NCBI GenBank assembly: GCA_018671205.1
Contig: JABHIC010000288.1
Location: forward strand, 1 to 6,430
DNA length: 6,430 nucleotides
Reading direction: 5' to 3'
Source: Gammaproteobacteria bacterium
Lineage (GTDB): Bacteria; Pseudomonadota; Gammaproteobacteria; GCF-002020875
The notes beneath the pieces were generated by a model. That model saw only the letters and a program-made list of their open reading frames with translations, did not search any database and was not told the DNA's origin. The position numbers and the translations under genes are program-made. Shown in pieces: positions 1 to 5,127 of the stretch. Each line of letters begins with the position of its first letter. The stretch's first letter is position 1.

Positions 1-582
1 CAGTCAGGTGGTCGTGGACAATTTGGTCATGTCTGGATACGCATTGAGCCACAAGAGCCAGGCTCAGGGTATGAGTTTATTAACGAAATTGTGGGTGGTG
101 CGGTACCAAAAGAGTATATCCCTGCGGTTGATAAGGGTATCCAGGAGCAGATGAAGAATGGCGTTATCGCCGGTTACCCTATTGAGGACTGTAAGGTCTC
201 TCTTTATGATGGCTCCTATCATGATGTGGATTCCAATGAGCTGGCCTTTAAGGTGGCCGGATCGATGGCCTTCAAGAAGGGCGCGCTGAATGCAAGCCCG
301 GTTCTGCTTGAGCCGATGATGAAAGTAGATGTTGTGACGCCTGAGGATTATATGGGAGACGTGATGGGTGATCTCAATCGTCGCCGCGGCATGGTTGCGG
401 GTATGGATGACTCTCCGGCAGGGAAGATGATTGCTGCGACAGTCCCGCTCTCTGAGATGTTTGGATATGCAACAGATCTGCGTTCAGCAACACAGGGGCG
501 TGCTACCTATTCGATGGAGTTCGAGAAATATGCAGAGGCACCGGCCAATATTGCTGAGGCAATTGTGAAGAAGAACAGCTAA
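1..582 (+). CDS. fusA: Elongation factor G, C-terminal part (5' truncated by window edge)
   Basis: EF-G is the cytoplasmic GTPase that drives tRNA-mRNA translocation on the ribosome. Only the last 193 residues are here; frame 1 is open from base 1 to the TAA at 580-582. The visible part starts at the entry to domain IV with QSGGRGQFGHV. The domain IV tip motif GSYHDVDS lies at fragment residues 71-78, and its His (74) matches the decoding-centre His of E. coli EF-G. Domain V follows from about EPMMKVDV (104-111), with GDLNRRRGM and PLSEMFGYATDLRS. The close match to E. coli FusA and the intact tip argue for the main translocase rather than a divergent EF-G2 or a ribosome-protection paralogue. 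The G domain lies outside the window. Val codons are mostly GTG/GTT, unlike tuf downstream. Its position 106 bases before tuf is normal for a str operon, but what follows tuf is not. Confidence 0.97.
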   Translation, partial: QSGGRGQFGHVWIRIEPQEPGSGYEFINEIVGGAVPKEYIPAVDKGIQEQMKNGVIAGYPIEDCKVSLYDGSYHDVDSNELAFKVAGSMAFKKGALNASPVLLEPMMKVDVVTPEDYMGDVMGDLNRRRGMVAGMDDSPAGKMIAATVPLSEMFGYATDLRSATQGRATYSMEFEKYAEAPANIAEAIVKKNS

Positions 583-643
583 ATAGAGTGATGAATTGCT
601 GAGAATAGTGATTTCGACAGATTGTAATTAAAGTTTTTTAGGT

Positions 644-664
644 TTCACCATGATACATGGTGGA
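644..664 (+). other. Perfect inverted repeat in the fusA-tuf spacer
   Basis: CACCATG (646-652) and CATGGTG (656-662) form a perfect 7-bp stem around the 3-base loop ATA, extended by a T-G wobble and a T-A pair to 644-664. It ends 12 bases before the AAGAGGAA ribosome binding site of tuf (676-683). No T-run follows it, so it is not an intrinsic terminator on the + strand; six T's precede it. A 7-codon frame (ATG at 650, TGA at 671-673, MIHGGLN) runs through it with a weak AGG upstream. A role in mRNA processing or stability of the fusA-tuf transcript is inference only. The rest of the 106-base spacer shows no convincing promoter. Confidence 0.45.
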
Positions 665-688
665 CTGAACTGAGAAAGAGGAAAGAGG

Positions 689-1879
689 ATGTCCAAGGAA
701 AAGTTTGAGAGAACGAAACCACACGTAAACGTAGGCACAATTGGCCACGTAGACCATGGTAAAACCACCCTGACGGCCGCAATCACAAAAGTGATGGCAG
801 AGGCACAGGGAGGAGAATTCAAAGACTACGCGGACATCGATAACGCCCCGGAAGAGCGCGAGCGTGGAATCACCATCGCCACAGCCCACGTAGAGTATGA
901 GACCGACAACCGTCACTATGCACACGTAGACTGCCCGGGTCACGCCGATTACGTCAAAAACATGATCACCGGTGCCGCCCAGATGGACGGAGCGATCTTG
1001 GTAGTATCTGCCGCAGATGGCCCCATGCCACAGACGCGTGAGCACATCCTGCTCTCCCGTCAGGTAGGTGTACCGCACATCATCGTCTACCTCAACAAGG
1101 CAGACCAGGTCGATGACGAAGAGCTGCTGGAACTGGTAGAGATGGAAGTGCGTGAGTTGCTTGATTACTACGACTTCCCGGGGGACGACACCCCTATCGT
1201 GACCGGATCAGCCCTCAAAGCGCTCGAAGGAGACAGCAGCGAAATCGGCAGCCCCTCAATCGAGAGACTCACCGAGGCAATGGACAGCTACTTCCCAGAG
1301 CCAGAGCGGGCAATTGATGGAGACTTCATCATGCCGATTGAGGACGTATTCTCAATCTCCGGACGTGGCACCGTAGTGACAGGACGAATTGAGCGTGGAA
1401 TCGTCAAGGTCGGCGAAGAGATCGAGATCGTCGGCATCAAGGACACCACCACCACAATCGTGACCGGAGTAGAGATGTTCCGCAAACTACTCGACCAGGG
1501 CGAGGCCGGTGACAACGTAGGTGTACTGCTGCGTGGCACCAAGCGTGATGACGTAGAGCGTGGACAGGTACTGGCCAAGCCAGGATCGATCACCCCGCAC
1601 ACCAAATTTGAGGCAGAGATCTACGTACTGAGTAAAGAAGAGGGAGGAAGACACACCCCCTTCTTCACCAACTACCGTCCCCAGTTCTACTTCAGAACGA
1701 CAGACGTGACCGGTGCAGTAGACCTTCCGGAAGGGATCGAAATGGCAATGCCAGGAGATAACCTGAAGATCATTGGCACCCTGATCGCACCGATTGCGAT
1801 GGAGGAGGGGCTGCGTTTCGCAATTCGTGAGGGTGGCCGTACCGTAGGTTCTGGTGTGGTTTCCAAGATCATCGAATAA
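689..1879 (+). CDS. tuf: Elongation factor Tu
   Basis: EF-Tu is the GTPase that carries aminoacyl-tRNA to the ribosomal A site. The 396-residue product has the usual length and every signature: P-loop GHVDHGKT (19-26), switch I RGITIA (59-64), DCPGH (81-85) with catalytic His85, NKAD (136-139) and SAL (174-176). Beta-barrel domain 2 follows from about residue 210 (VFSISGRGTVVTGRIERG) and domain 3 from about 305, ending GSGVVSKIIE. The ATG at 689 is set by MSKEKFERTKPHVNVGTIGHV and by AAGAGGAA seven bases upstream. About 20 of some 34 Val codons are GTA and GGA is a common Gly codon; rplA has 4 GTA in 27 Val codons and the fusA fragment about 2 in 16. The last 80 or so bases look more like the neighbours. 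Many gammaproteobacteria carry two near-identical tuf genes; this copy has fusA before it and trpT-secE after it, mixing features of both loci. Confidence 0.98.
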   Translation: MSKEKFERTKPHVNVGTIGHVDHGKTTLTAAITKVMAEAQGGEFKDYADIDNAPEERERGITIATAHVEYETDNRHYAHVDCPGHADYVKNMITGAAQMDGAILVVSAADGPMPQTREHILLSRQVGVPHIIVYLNKADQVDDEELLELVEMEVRELLDYYDFPGDDTPIVTGSALKALEGDSSEIGSPSIERLTEAMDSYFPEPERAIDGDFIMPIEDVFSISGRGTVVTGRIERGIVKVGEEIEIVGIKDTTTTIVTGVEMFRKLLDQGEAGDNVGVLLRGTKRDDVERGQVLAKPGSITPHTKFEAEIYVLSKEEGGRHTPFFTNYRPQFYFRTTDVTGAVDLPEGIEMAMPGDNLKIIGTLIAPIAMEEGLRFAIREGGRTVGSGVVSKIIE

Positions 1880-1899
1880 TCTGTAAAGTAGGTATGAGT

Positions 1900-1929
1900 G
1901 AGGCGGGGCCCTTTTTTGGGGTACGCCTC
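1900..1929 (+). other. Hairpin in the tuf-trpT spacer
   Basis: GAGGCG (1900-1905) pairs with CGCCTC (1924-1929). Inside it, across a GGG/GTA internal loop, CCC (1909-1911) can pair with GGG (1918-1920), leaving T6 (1912-1917) as the loop. The T-run is in the loop rather than after the stem, so this is not a standard intrinsic terminator. It lies 20 bases before the tRNA 5' end and may be a processing or partial-termination element separating tuf mRNA from the tRNA-secE-nusG transcript; that role is inference. Confidence 0.45.
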
Positions 1930-1949
1930 CGTTATGATGTTTCAAGTAT

Positions 1950-2025
<76 letters not shown>

Positions 2026-2070
2026 TTTTTTCGGTACGGGCTGACTTCTTGTGGAGATAGCAGAGTTCAG

Positions 2071-2418
2071 ATGGTAGACAAAATCAAATTAACGATTGCA
2101 CTTCTCGTTCTAGTGGCGGGTATGGCGGCATTCTATCTGTTTTCAGAGTACTCCACACTGATGCGGACATTGGGTTTGCTCGCACTAGTGGGTGTTAGTA
2201 CCGCAATTGCACTGCAGACCGAGACCGGCCGTGGTGGCTGGGCGTTTGTGGTCGGTGCGAGAACAGAGGCGCGTAAGGTGGTTTGGCCAACGCGTAAAGA
2301 GACCACACAGACCACGTTGATGGTGGTAGTGATGGTGGTGATTGTTGGCATCCTGCTGTGGTTGCTGGATATGGGGTTGGTCTGGGCAGTTAGGCTGTTT
2401 ACAGGGGCTGGGGGCTAA
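2071..2418 (+). CDS. secE: Preprotein translocase subunit SecE
   Basis: SecE is the small inner-membrane clamp of the SecYEG channel. The 115-residue product is a little shorter than E. coli SecE (127) but has the three-helix proteobacterial form: hydrophobic segments at about 5-24 and 32-49, a cytoplasmic amphipathic stretch, the family signature ARTEARKVVWPTRKET (63-78), and a third helix at about 83-107. The start is the ATG at 2071; extending the frame upstream would run into the tRNA gene. The ribosome binding site is weak: GGAG (2053-2056) is 14 bases away and AGAG (2062-2065) is 5 bases away, as might suit low expression of a membrane protein. There is no promoter of its own; it is probably cotranscribed with trpT and nusG, which starts 7 bases after its stop. 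Confidence 0.96.
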   Translation: MVDKIKLTIALLVLVAGMAAFYLFSEYSTLMRTLGLLALVGVSTAIALQTETGRGGWAFVVGARTEARKVVWPTRKETTQTTLMVVVMVVIVGILLWLLDMGLVWAVRLFTGAGG

Positions 2419-2425
2419 ATCAATC

Positions 2426-2962
2426 ATGACAAAACGATGGTATGTGGTACACGCCTATTCAGGTTTTGAGCATCAGGCGGCTCGCTCTCTGAAAGAGCGC
2501 ATTGCACGAGAAGGGATGGAAGATGCCTTCGGTGAAATTTTGGTTCCTTGTGAAGAGGTCGTCGAGATGCGTCCTGATGGCAAGAAGCGCAAAAGTGAGC
2601 GTAAATTCTTTCCGGGCTATGTATTGGTACAGATGGAGATGGAGGATCGAGCCTGGCATCTGGTTAAGGATGTGCCTAAAGTGATGGGCTTTATTGGGGG
2701 TACAGTGGATCGTCCTGCCCCTATTACTGAAAAAGAGGCAGAGAACATCCTGCAGCGGATTCAGGATGGAATCGAGAAACCACGTCCCAAGGTTCTTTAT
2801 GAGGCGGGTGAGATGGTGCGGGTTATTGATGGGCCATTTGCCGACTTTAATGGTGTGGTTGAAGAGGTTAACTACGATAAAAGCAAGTTGACAGTCTCTG
2901 TTCAGGTCTTTGGGCGCTCTACACCCGTTGAACTCGATTTCGGTCAGGTTAATAAAGGATAG
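2426..2962 (+). CDS. nusG: Transcription termination/antitermination factor NusG
   Basis: NusG binds RNA polymerase through its NGN domain and Rho or ribosomal protein S10 through its KOW domain, linking transcription to translation and Rho termination. The 178-residue product matches E. coli NusG (181) along its length: NGN from KRWYVVHAYSGFE (3-15) through RKSERKFFPGYVLVQM (55-70) and VPKVMGFIGG (83-92), then KOW from about 126, with GEMVRVIDGPFADFNGVVEE and VFGRSTPVELDF. Phe162 aligns with E. coli Phe165, which contacts S10 and Rho. The ATG at 2426 is chosen because MTKRWYVV is the family start; the same frame runs open further upstream but there overlaps secE with unrelated sequence. GGGGG (2410-2414), inside the secE end, is the likely ribosome binding site, so translation is probably coupled to secE. 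Confidence 0.98.
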   Translation: MTKRWYVVHAYSGFEHQAARSLKERIAREGMEDAFGEILVPCEEVVEMRPDGKKRKSERKFFPGYVLVQMEMEDRAWHLVKDVPKVMGFIGGTVDRPAPITEKEAENILQRIQDGIEKPRPKVLYEAGEMVRVIDGPFADFNGVVEEVNYDKSKLTVSVQVFGRSTPVELDFGQVNKG

Positions 2963-2979
2963 TAAAATATTAAATAAGT

Positions 2980-3009
2980 CGCATCCAGTTGCTAGTGGAT
3001 GCGGTTTTT
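2980..3009 (+). terminator. Intrinsic terminator after nusG
   Basis: CGCATCCA (2980-2987) and TGGATGCG (2996-3003) form a perfect 8-bp stem with an 8-base loop, followed by GTTTTTG. It starts 18 bases after the nusG stop. This is a textbook Rho-independent terminator and indicates that trpT-secE-nusG ends here, fully or partly, with rplK transcribed at least in part from its own promoter. Confidence 0.85.
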
Positions 3010-3015
3010 GTTGTA

Positions 3016-3080
3016 ACGGGGAGCTGGGCAGGATCTACCAAAGATTGACTGCAGCGTCTGTACCCAATTAGGAGAGAAAA
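3016..3080 (+). promoter_or_regulatory. rplK leader; candidate L1 autoregulatory site and RBS
   Basis: In E. coli, L1 represses rplK-rplA translation by binding this leader, which mimics its 23S rRNA site. Here GGGGAGC (3018-3024) resembles the L1-binding GGGAG strand of 23S rRNA. GGGCAG (3026-3031) can pair with CTG-TA-CCC (3058-3065), enclosing small stems such as GATCT/AGATT (3032-3036, 3042-3046). I cannot confirm the exact L1 motif by eye. The rplK ribosome binding site AGGAG (3070-3074) is clear. A promoter is expected here because of the terminator just upstream, but only a weak match is seen (TTGTAA at 3011, TCTACC at 3034). Confidence 0.35.
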
Positions 3081-3509
3081 ATGGCAAAGAAGATTGAGGC
3101 CTATATCAAGCTGCAGGTTGCTGCAGGTGAGGCCAACCCAAGTCCGCCCGTTGGTCCCGCTCTGGGACAGCATGGTGTCAATATCATGGAGTTCTGTAAG
3201 GCATTTAATGCCGCAACACAGAGTATGGAAAAGGGGATGCCTATTCCGGTTGTGATTACGGTTTATAGTGATCGCAGCTTTACCTATATCACCAAAACTC
3301 CTCCGGCCTCAATTTTGTTGAAGAAAGCGGCAGGTATCAAGTCAGGTAGTGGCGAACCTAACATGAAGAAGGTAGGTACAGTCACCCGTGCGCAGCTCGA
3401 AGAGATTGCAAACACCAAGATGGCTGATCTTAATGCGAACGATCTAGATGCGGCCGTTCAAATCATTGCAGGCAGTGCGCGTAGCATGGGCCTGAATGTG
3501 GAGGGTTAA
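3081..3509 (+). CDS. rplK: 50S ribosomal protein L11
   Basis: L11 binds the 1070 region of 23S rRNA in the GTPase-associated centre, contacts EF-G, and is required for RelA activation by uncharged tRNA. The 142-residue product is full length. The N-terminal domain holds the proline-rich loop NPSPPVGPALGQHGVNI (19-35), which is where thiopeptide antibiotics contact L11. The hinge lies near TKTPPAS (71-77), and the C-terminal rRNA-binding domain includes KSGSGEPN (87-94) and ends GSARSMGLNVEG. The ATG at 3081 follows AGGAG with six bases between and gives the canonical MAKKIEAYIKLQ start. It is three bases from rplA, so the two are surely one translational unit. Confidence 0.98.
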   Translation: MAKKIEAYIKLQVAAGEANPSPPVGPALGQHGVNIMEFCKAFNAATQSMEKGMPIPVVITVYSDRSFTYITKTPPASILLKKAAGIKSGSGEPNMKKVGTVTRAQLEEIANTKMADLNANDLDAAVQIIAGSARSMGLNVEG

Positions 3510-3512
3510 ATC

Positions 3513-4214
3513 ATGGCGAAAAATACAAAACGTGCGAAGGCAATTGCCGAAAAGGTAGAGGAGGGAAAGCTGTATGATGCAACAGAGGCATTTAATCTGC
3601 TGAAAGAGCTCTCCACGGTAAAGTTTTCGGAATCTATCGACGTAAGTCTCAATCTTGGGGTTGATCCACGTAAGTCGGATCGGGTGGTGCGTGGTTCTAC
3701 CGTGCTACCCAATGGCACGGGCAAAACAGTTCGTGTAGCGGTGTTTACTCAGGGTGCCAATGTCGATGCAGCCAAAGAGGCGGGTGCTGATGTGGTGGGT
3801 ATGGATGACCTGGCGGATCAGATCAAGGGTGGAGATCTCAATTTTGATGTGGTGATCGCCTCTCCAGATGCGATGGGGGTTGTTGGCAGGTTAGGCCAGA
3901 TCCTTGGGCCTCGTGGGCTGATGCCTAACCCCAAGGTGGGTACGGTCTCTGCTGATGTGGCGGGTGCTGTTACCAATGCCAAGTCCGGGCAGGTTCGTTA
4001 TCGTACCGATAAAGCGGGAATCATCCACTGCTCACTGGGCAAGGTTGACTTCTCTGCAGAGGATCTGATTGGTAATCTGCAGGCATTGATCGCTGACCTT
4101 AACAAGAAAAAACCAAGTGCTGCCAAAGGGATCTTCATGAAGAAGATCTCTGTCTCAACGACCATGGGGCCTGGGCTGCTACTGGATCAGAGTACACTGG
4201 AGGTGGTGGTCTAA
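3513..4214 (+). CDS. rplA: 50S ribosomal protein L1
   Basis: L1 forms the mobile L1 stalk at the E site, helps release deacylated tRNA, and represses its own operon by binding the rplK leader. The 233-residue product is full length. Conserved elements are VKFSESIDV (36-44), LGVDPRKSDRVVRG (48-61), the family signature ILGPRGLMPNPKVGTV (130-145), and the TMGPG motif (217-221), whose Thr-Met belongs to the conserved RNA-binding surface. The two-domain layout (domain I from both termini, domain II roughly 70-160) is intact. The start ATG lies 3 bases after the rplK stop, with GGAGGG (3500-3505) inside the rplK end, so translation is coupled to L11. Codon use is typical of the window: of 27 Val codons, 12 are GTG and 4 GTA. 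Confidence 0.98.
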   Translation: MAKNTKRAKAIAEKVEEGKLYDATEAFNLLKELSTVKFSESIDVSLNLGVDPRKSDRVVRGSTVLPNGTGKTVRVAVFTQGANVDAAKEAGADVVGMDDLADQIKGGDLNFDVVIASPDAMGVVGRLGQILGPRGLMPNPKVGTVSADVAGAVTNAKSGQVRYRTDKAGIIHCSLGKVDFSAEDLIGNLQALIADLNKKKPSAAKGIFMKKISVSTTMGPGLLLDQSTLEVVV

Positions 4215-4470
4215 CCCTCCCCTCCTAGTCAAAATGGAGTAACAGTGAGTACTGTTGCCCCAACAGAACTTTGCACTGTGGGTCTTCTCTTGAAGGGGAC
4301 TCCTCAGTCGTCAAAGACCGTGGGTGCCTGATTCAGGTTTAATGTCTGCCAATGGGTAGACGCCCTCGCAGACGGTGAGCAGCTATTATTGTGATTGTTG
4401 CTGTTGTGCCGTGGGTGAACCGCCGGACCTGCTTGCAGGGAAGGCAGTTTTTGGGCGCATTGTGCGCGAT

Positions 4471-4492
4471 GGGATGGAGGAGACTCTATCCC
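4471..4492 (+). other. GNRA-capped hairpin just before the rplJ ribosome binding site
   Basis: GGGATGGAG (4471-4479) pairs with CTCTATCCC (4484-4492) in nine consecutive pairs including one G-T wobble, capped by a GAGA tetraloop. The 5' strand contains GGAGGAG (4476-4482), a Shine-Dalgarno-like run held in the stem. The real ribosome binding site AAGGAG (4499-4504) lies six bases downstream and unpaired. Confidence 0.6.
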
Positions 4493-4498
4493 GGATGT

Positions 4499-4504
4499 AA
4501 GGAG
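4499..4504 (+). promoter_or_regulatory. rplJ ribosome binding site, deciding for the GTG start
   Basis: AAGGAG lies only two bases before an in-frame ATG (4507) but eight bases before GTG (4513). The eight-base spacing is normal and the GTG gives the family N-terminus MALNLEQK, so the GTG is preferred. An ATG-TAA start-stop pair (4495-4500) overlaps the first bases of this site. Confidence 0.7.
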
Positions 4505-4512
4505 AAATGTAC

Positions 4513-5040
4513 GTGGCATTGAATCTTGAACAGAAGAGAGCCGTCGTCGCAGAGGTGAATGAAATTGCAGCCTCCGCACTCTCCGTTGTTGCGGCTGAGT
4601 ATCGTGGACTCACCGTGGAAGAGCTGACCGAGCTGCGAGTCAAATCTCGTGAGGCTGGTGTGCAGATCAGAGTGGTTAAAAACTCTCTGGCACGCCGGGC
4701 TTTTGAGGATACCGGCTACGCATGTATGAATGAGACGCTGGTTGGACCACTGGTTCTGGGTTTTTCCCAGGAAGATCCAGGGGGTGCTGCGCGTATCATG
4801 AAGGCCTTCTCCAAAGAGCATGACAAGTTGGTTGTTAAGTCACTCTCTCTGGGGGATAGCTTGTTGGATGCTTCCCAGTTGGGAACCGTTGCGAGCCTGC
4901 CGACTCGTGAGCAGGCACTGGCGATTTTGATGGGTGTGATGAAAGCCCCTGTCGAGAAGCTGGTCCGTACACTGGCCGAACCGCATGGCAAGCTGGTACG
5001 TACGGTGGCAGCTGTGCGTGATGCGAAAGAGTCAGCGTAA
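4513..5040 (+). CDS. rplJ: 50S ribosomal protein L10
   Basis: L10 anchors L7/L12 dimers to the ribosome at the stalk base and represses rplJ translation as a complex with L7/L12. Read from the GTG at 4513 the product has 175 residues and begins MALNLEQKRAVVAEVNEIA, as in E. coli L10 (MALNLQDKQAIVAEV). An ATG two codons upstream (4507) is possible but crowds the ribosome binding site. rRNA-binding N-terminal features are RGLTVEELTELR (31-42) and RVVKNSLARRAF (53-64), then VGPLVLGFS (77-85) and SLPTREQALAILMGVM (128-143). The C-terminal L7/L12-binding helix region is about 10 residues longer than in E. coli and contains a repeat: EKLVRTLAEPH then GKLVRTVAAVR, 11 residues apart. Similar long forms occur, to my knowledge, in other proteobacteria. 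rplL follows after 87 bases. Confidence 0.96.
   Translation: MALNLEQKRAVVAEVNEIAASALSVVAAEYRGLTVEELTELRVKSREAGVQIRVVKNSLARRAFEDTGYACMNETLVGPLVLGFSQEDPGGAARIMKAFSKEHDKLVVKSLSLGDSLLDASQLGTVASLPTREQALAILMGVMKAPVEKLVRTLAEPHGKLVRTVAAVRDAKESA
4957..5022 (+). repeat. Imperfect 33-bp in-frame tandem repeat at the rplJ 3' end
   Basis: AAGCTGGTCCGTAC (4957-4970) recurs as AAGCTGGTACGTAC (4990-5003), 33 bases later, with one difference. Each unit spans 11 codons and encodes KLVRT plus a diverged remainder. It explains the extra length of L10 relative to E. coli and could add an L7/L12 contact turn. Confidence 0.6.
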
Positions 5041-5055
5041 TAACGGGTGTAACAA

Positions 5056-5090
5056 CGATTGAGTCCTTTCGGGACGAATAGTAATAATCG
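5056..5090 (+). other. Structured rplJ-rplL spacer
   Basis: CGATT (5056-5060) pairs with AATCG (5086-5090), enclosing an inner stem GTCC/GGAC (5063-5066, 5072-5075) with loop TTTCG. A U-rich stretch (5101-5114) with a run of six T's then leads into the rplL ribosome binding site AGGAG (5115-5119). An unstructured U-rich run before an SD is the sort of site that favours S1-assisted, high initiation, fitting the need for four or more L7/L12 copies per L10. That role is inference. Confidence 0.4.
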
Positions 5091-5127
5091 ACACAATAGT
5101 AATTTTTTATTTTAGGAGTGAATCAAA

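Larger units (their letters stand above)
4215..4512 (+). promoter_or_regulatory. rplJ leader: L10(L7/L12)4 autoregulatory region
   Basis: This gap of nearly 300 bases has no gene and is rich in pairing. By position it is the rplJ leader, which in E. coli binds the L10-L7/L12 complex to repress rplJL translation. Visible elements are the hairpin AACAGT/ACTGTT with loop GAGT (4241-4256); CCTG/CAGG (4327-4337); a conserved-looking core around CGCAGACGGTG (4367-4377), about 140 bases before the start; two exclusive pairings of GTCTGC(C) at 4344, with GGTAGAC (4355-4361) or GCAGAC (4368-4373); GCGCA/TGCGC (4455-4467); and a 9-bp stem with a GAGA tetraloop (4471-4492). The nine-base CCGTGGGTG occurs at 4318 and 4409. 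No convincing promoter is seen. That the region is regulatory is well supported; the exact protein contact site is inference. Confidence 0.75.

Noticed and set aside
638..1078. 146-codon open frame on the minus strand opposite the tuf start
   Set aside because: It lies fully opposite the intact EF-Tu frame and its spacer, has a cysteine-rich composition with no family resemblance, and is a shadow of tuf.
1487..1945. 152-codon minus-strand open frame over the tuf 3' end
   Set aside because: It is antisense to conserved EF-Tu domains, has no recognisable domain, and no ribosome binding site supports it.
2026..2031. T6 right after tRNA-Trp as a terminator
   Set aside because: The nearest stems are tRNA arms that must fold as tRNA, and secE 40 bases downstream lacks another clear promoter, so read-through is more likely.
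2342..2425. Upstream extension of nusG to 2342
   Set aside because: The added residues come from the overlapping secE frame and are not NusG-like; MTKRWYVV at 2426 is the family start.
3045..3073. TTGACT as a -35 box for rplK
   Set aside because: At normal spacing the -10 would fall on TTAGGA in the ribosome binding site, leaving no leader.
4428..4452. Possible intrinsic terminator in the rplJ leader (GC stem then T5)
   Set aside because: CCTGC/GCAGG leaves only a two-base loop and is separated from the T-run; the other pairing (CTGCTT with AAGGCAG) is short with a wobble or bulge. In gammaproteobacteria this leader is known to act on translation.
4507..4512. ATG at 4507 as the rplJ start
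   Set aside because: It lies only two bases after the AAGGAG site, and the added Met-Tyr does not match the L10 family start, whereas GTG 4513 fits both spacing and family. Not fully excluded.
4304..4643. Minus-strand open frames in the rplJ leader
   Set aside because: They overlap the structured leader and the rplJ start, show low-complexity composition and have no homology I can recognise; the leader is better explained as regulatory RNA.
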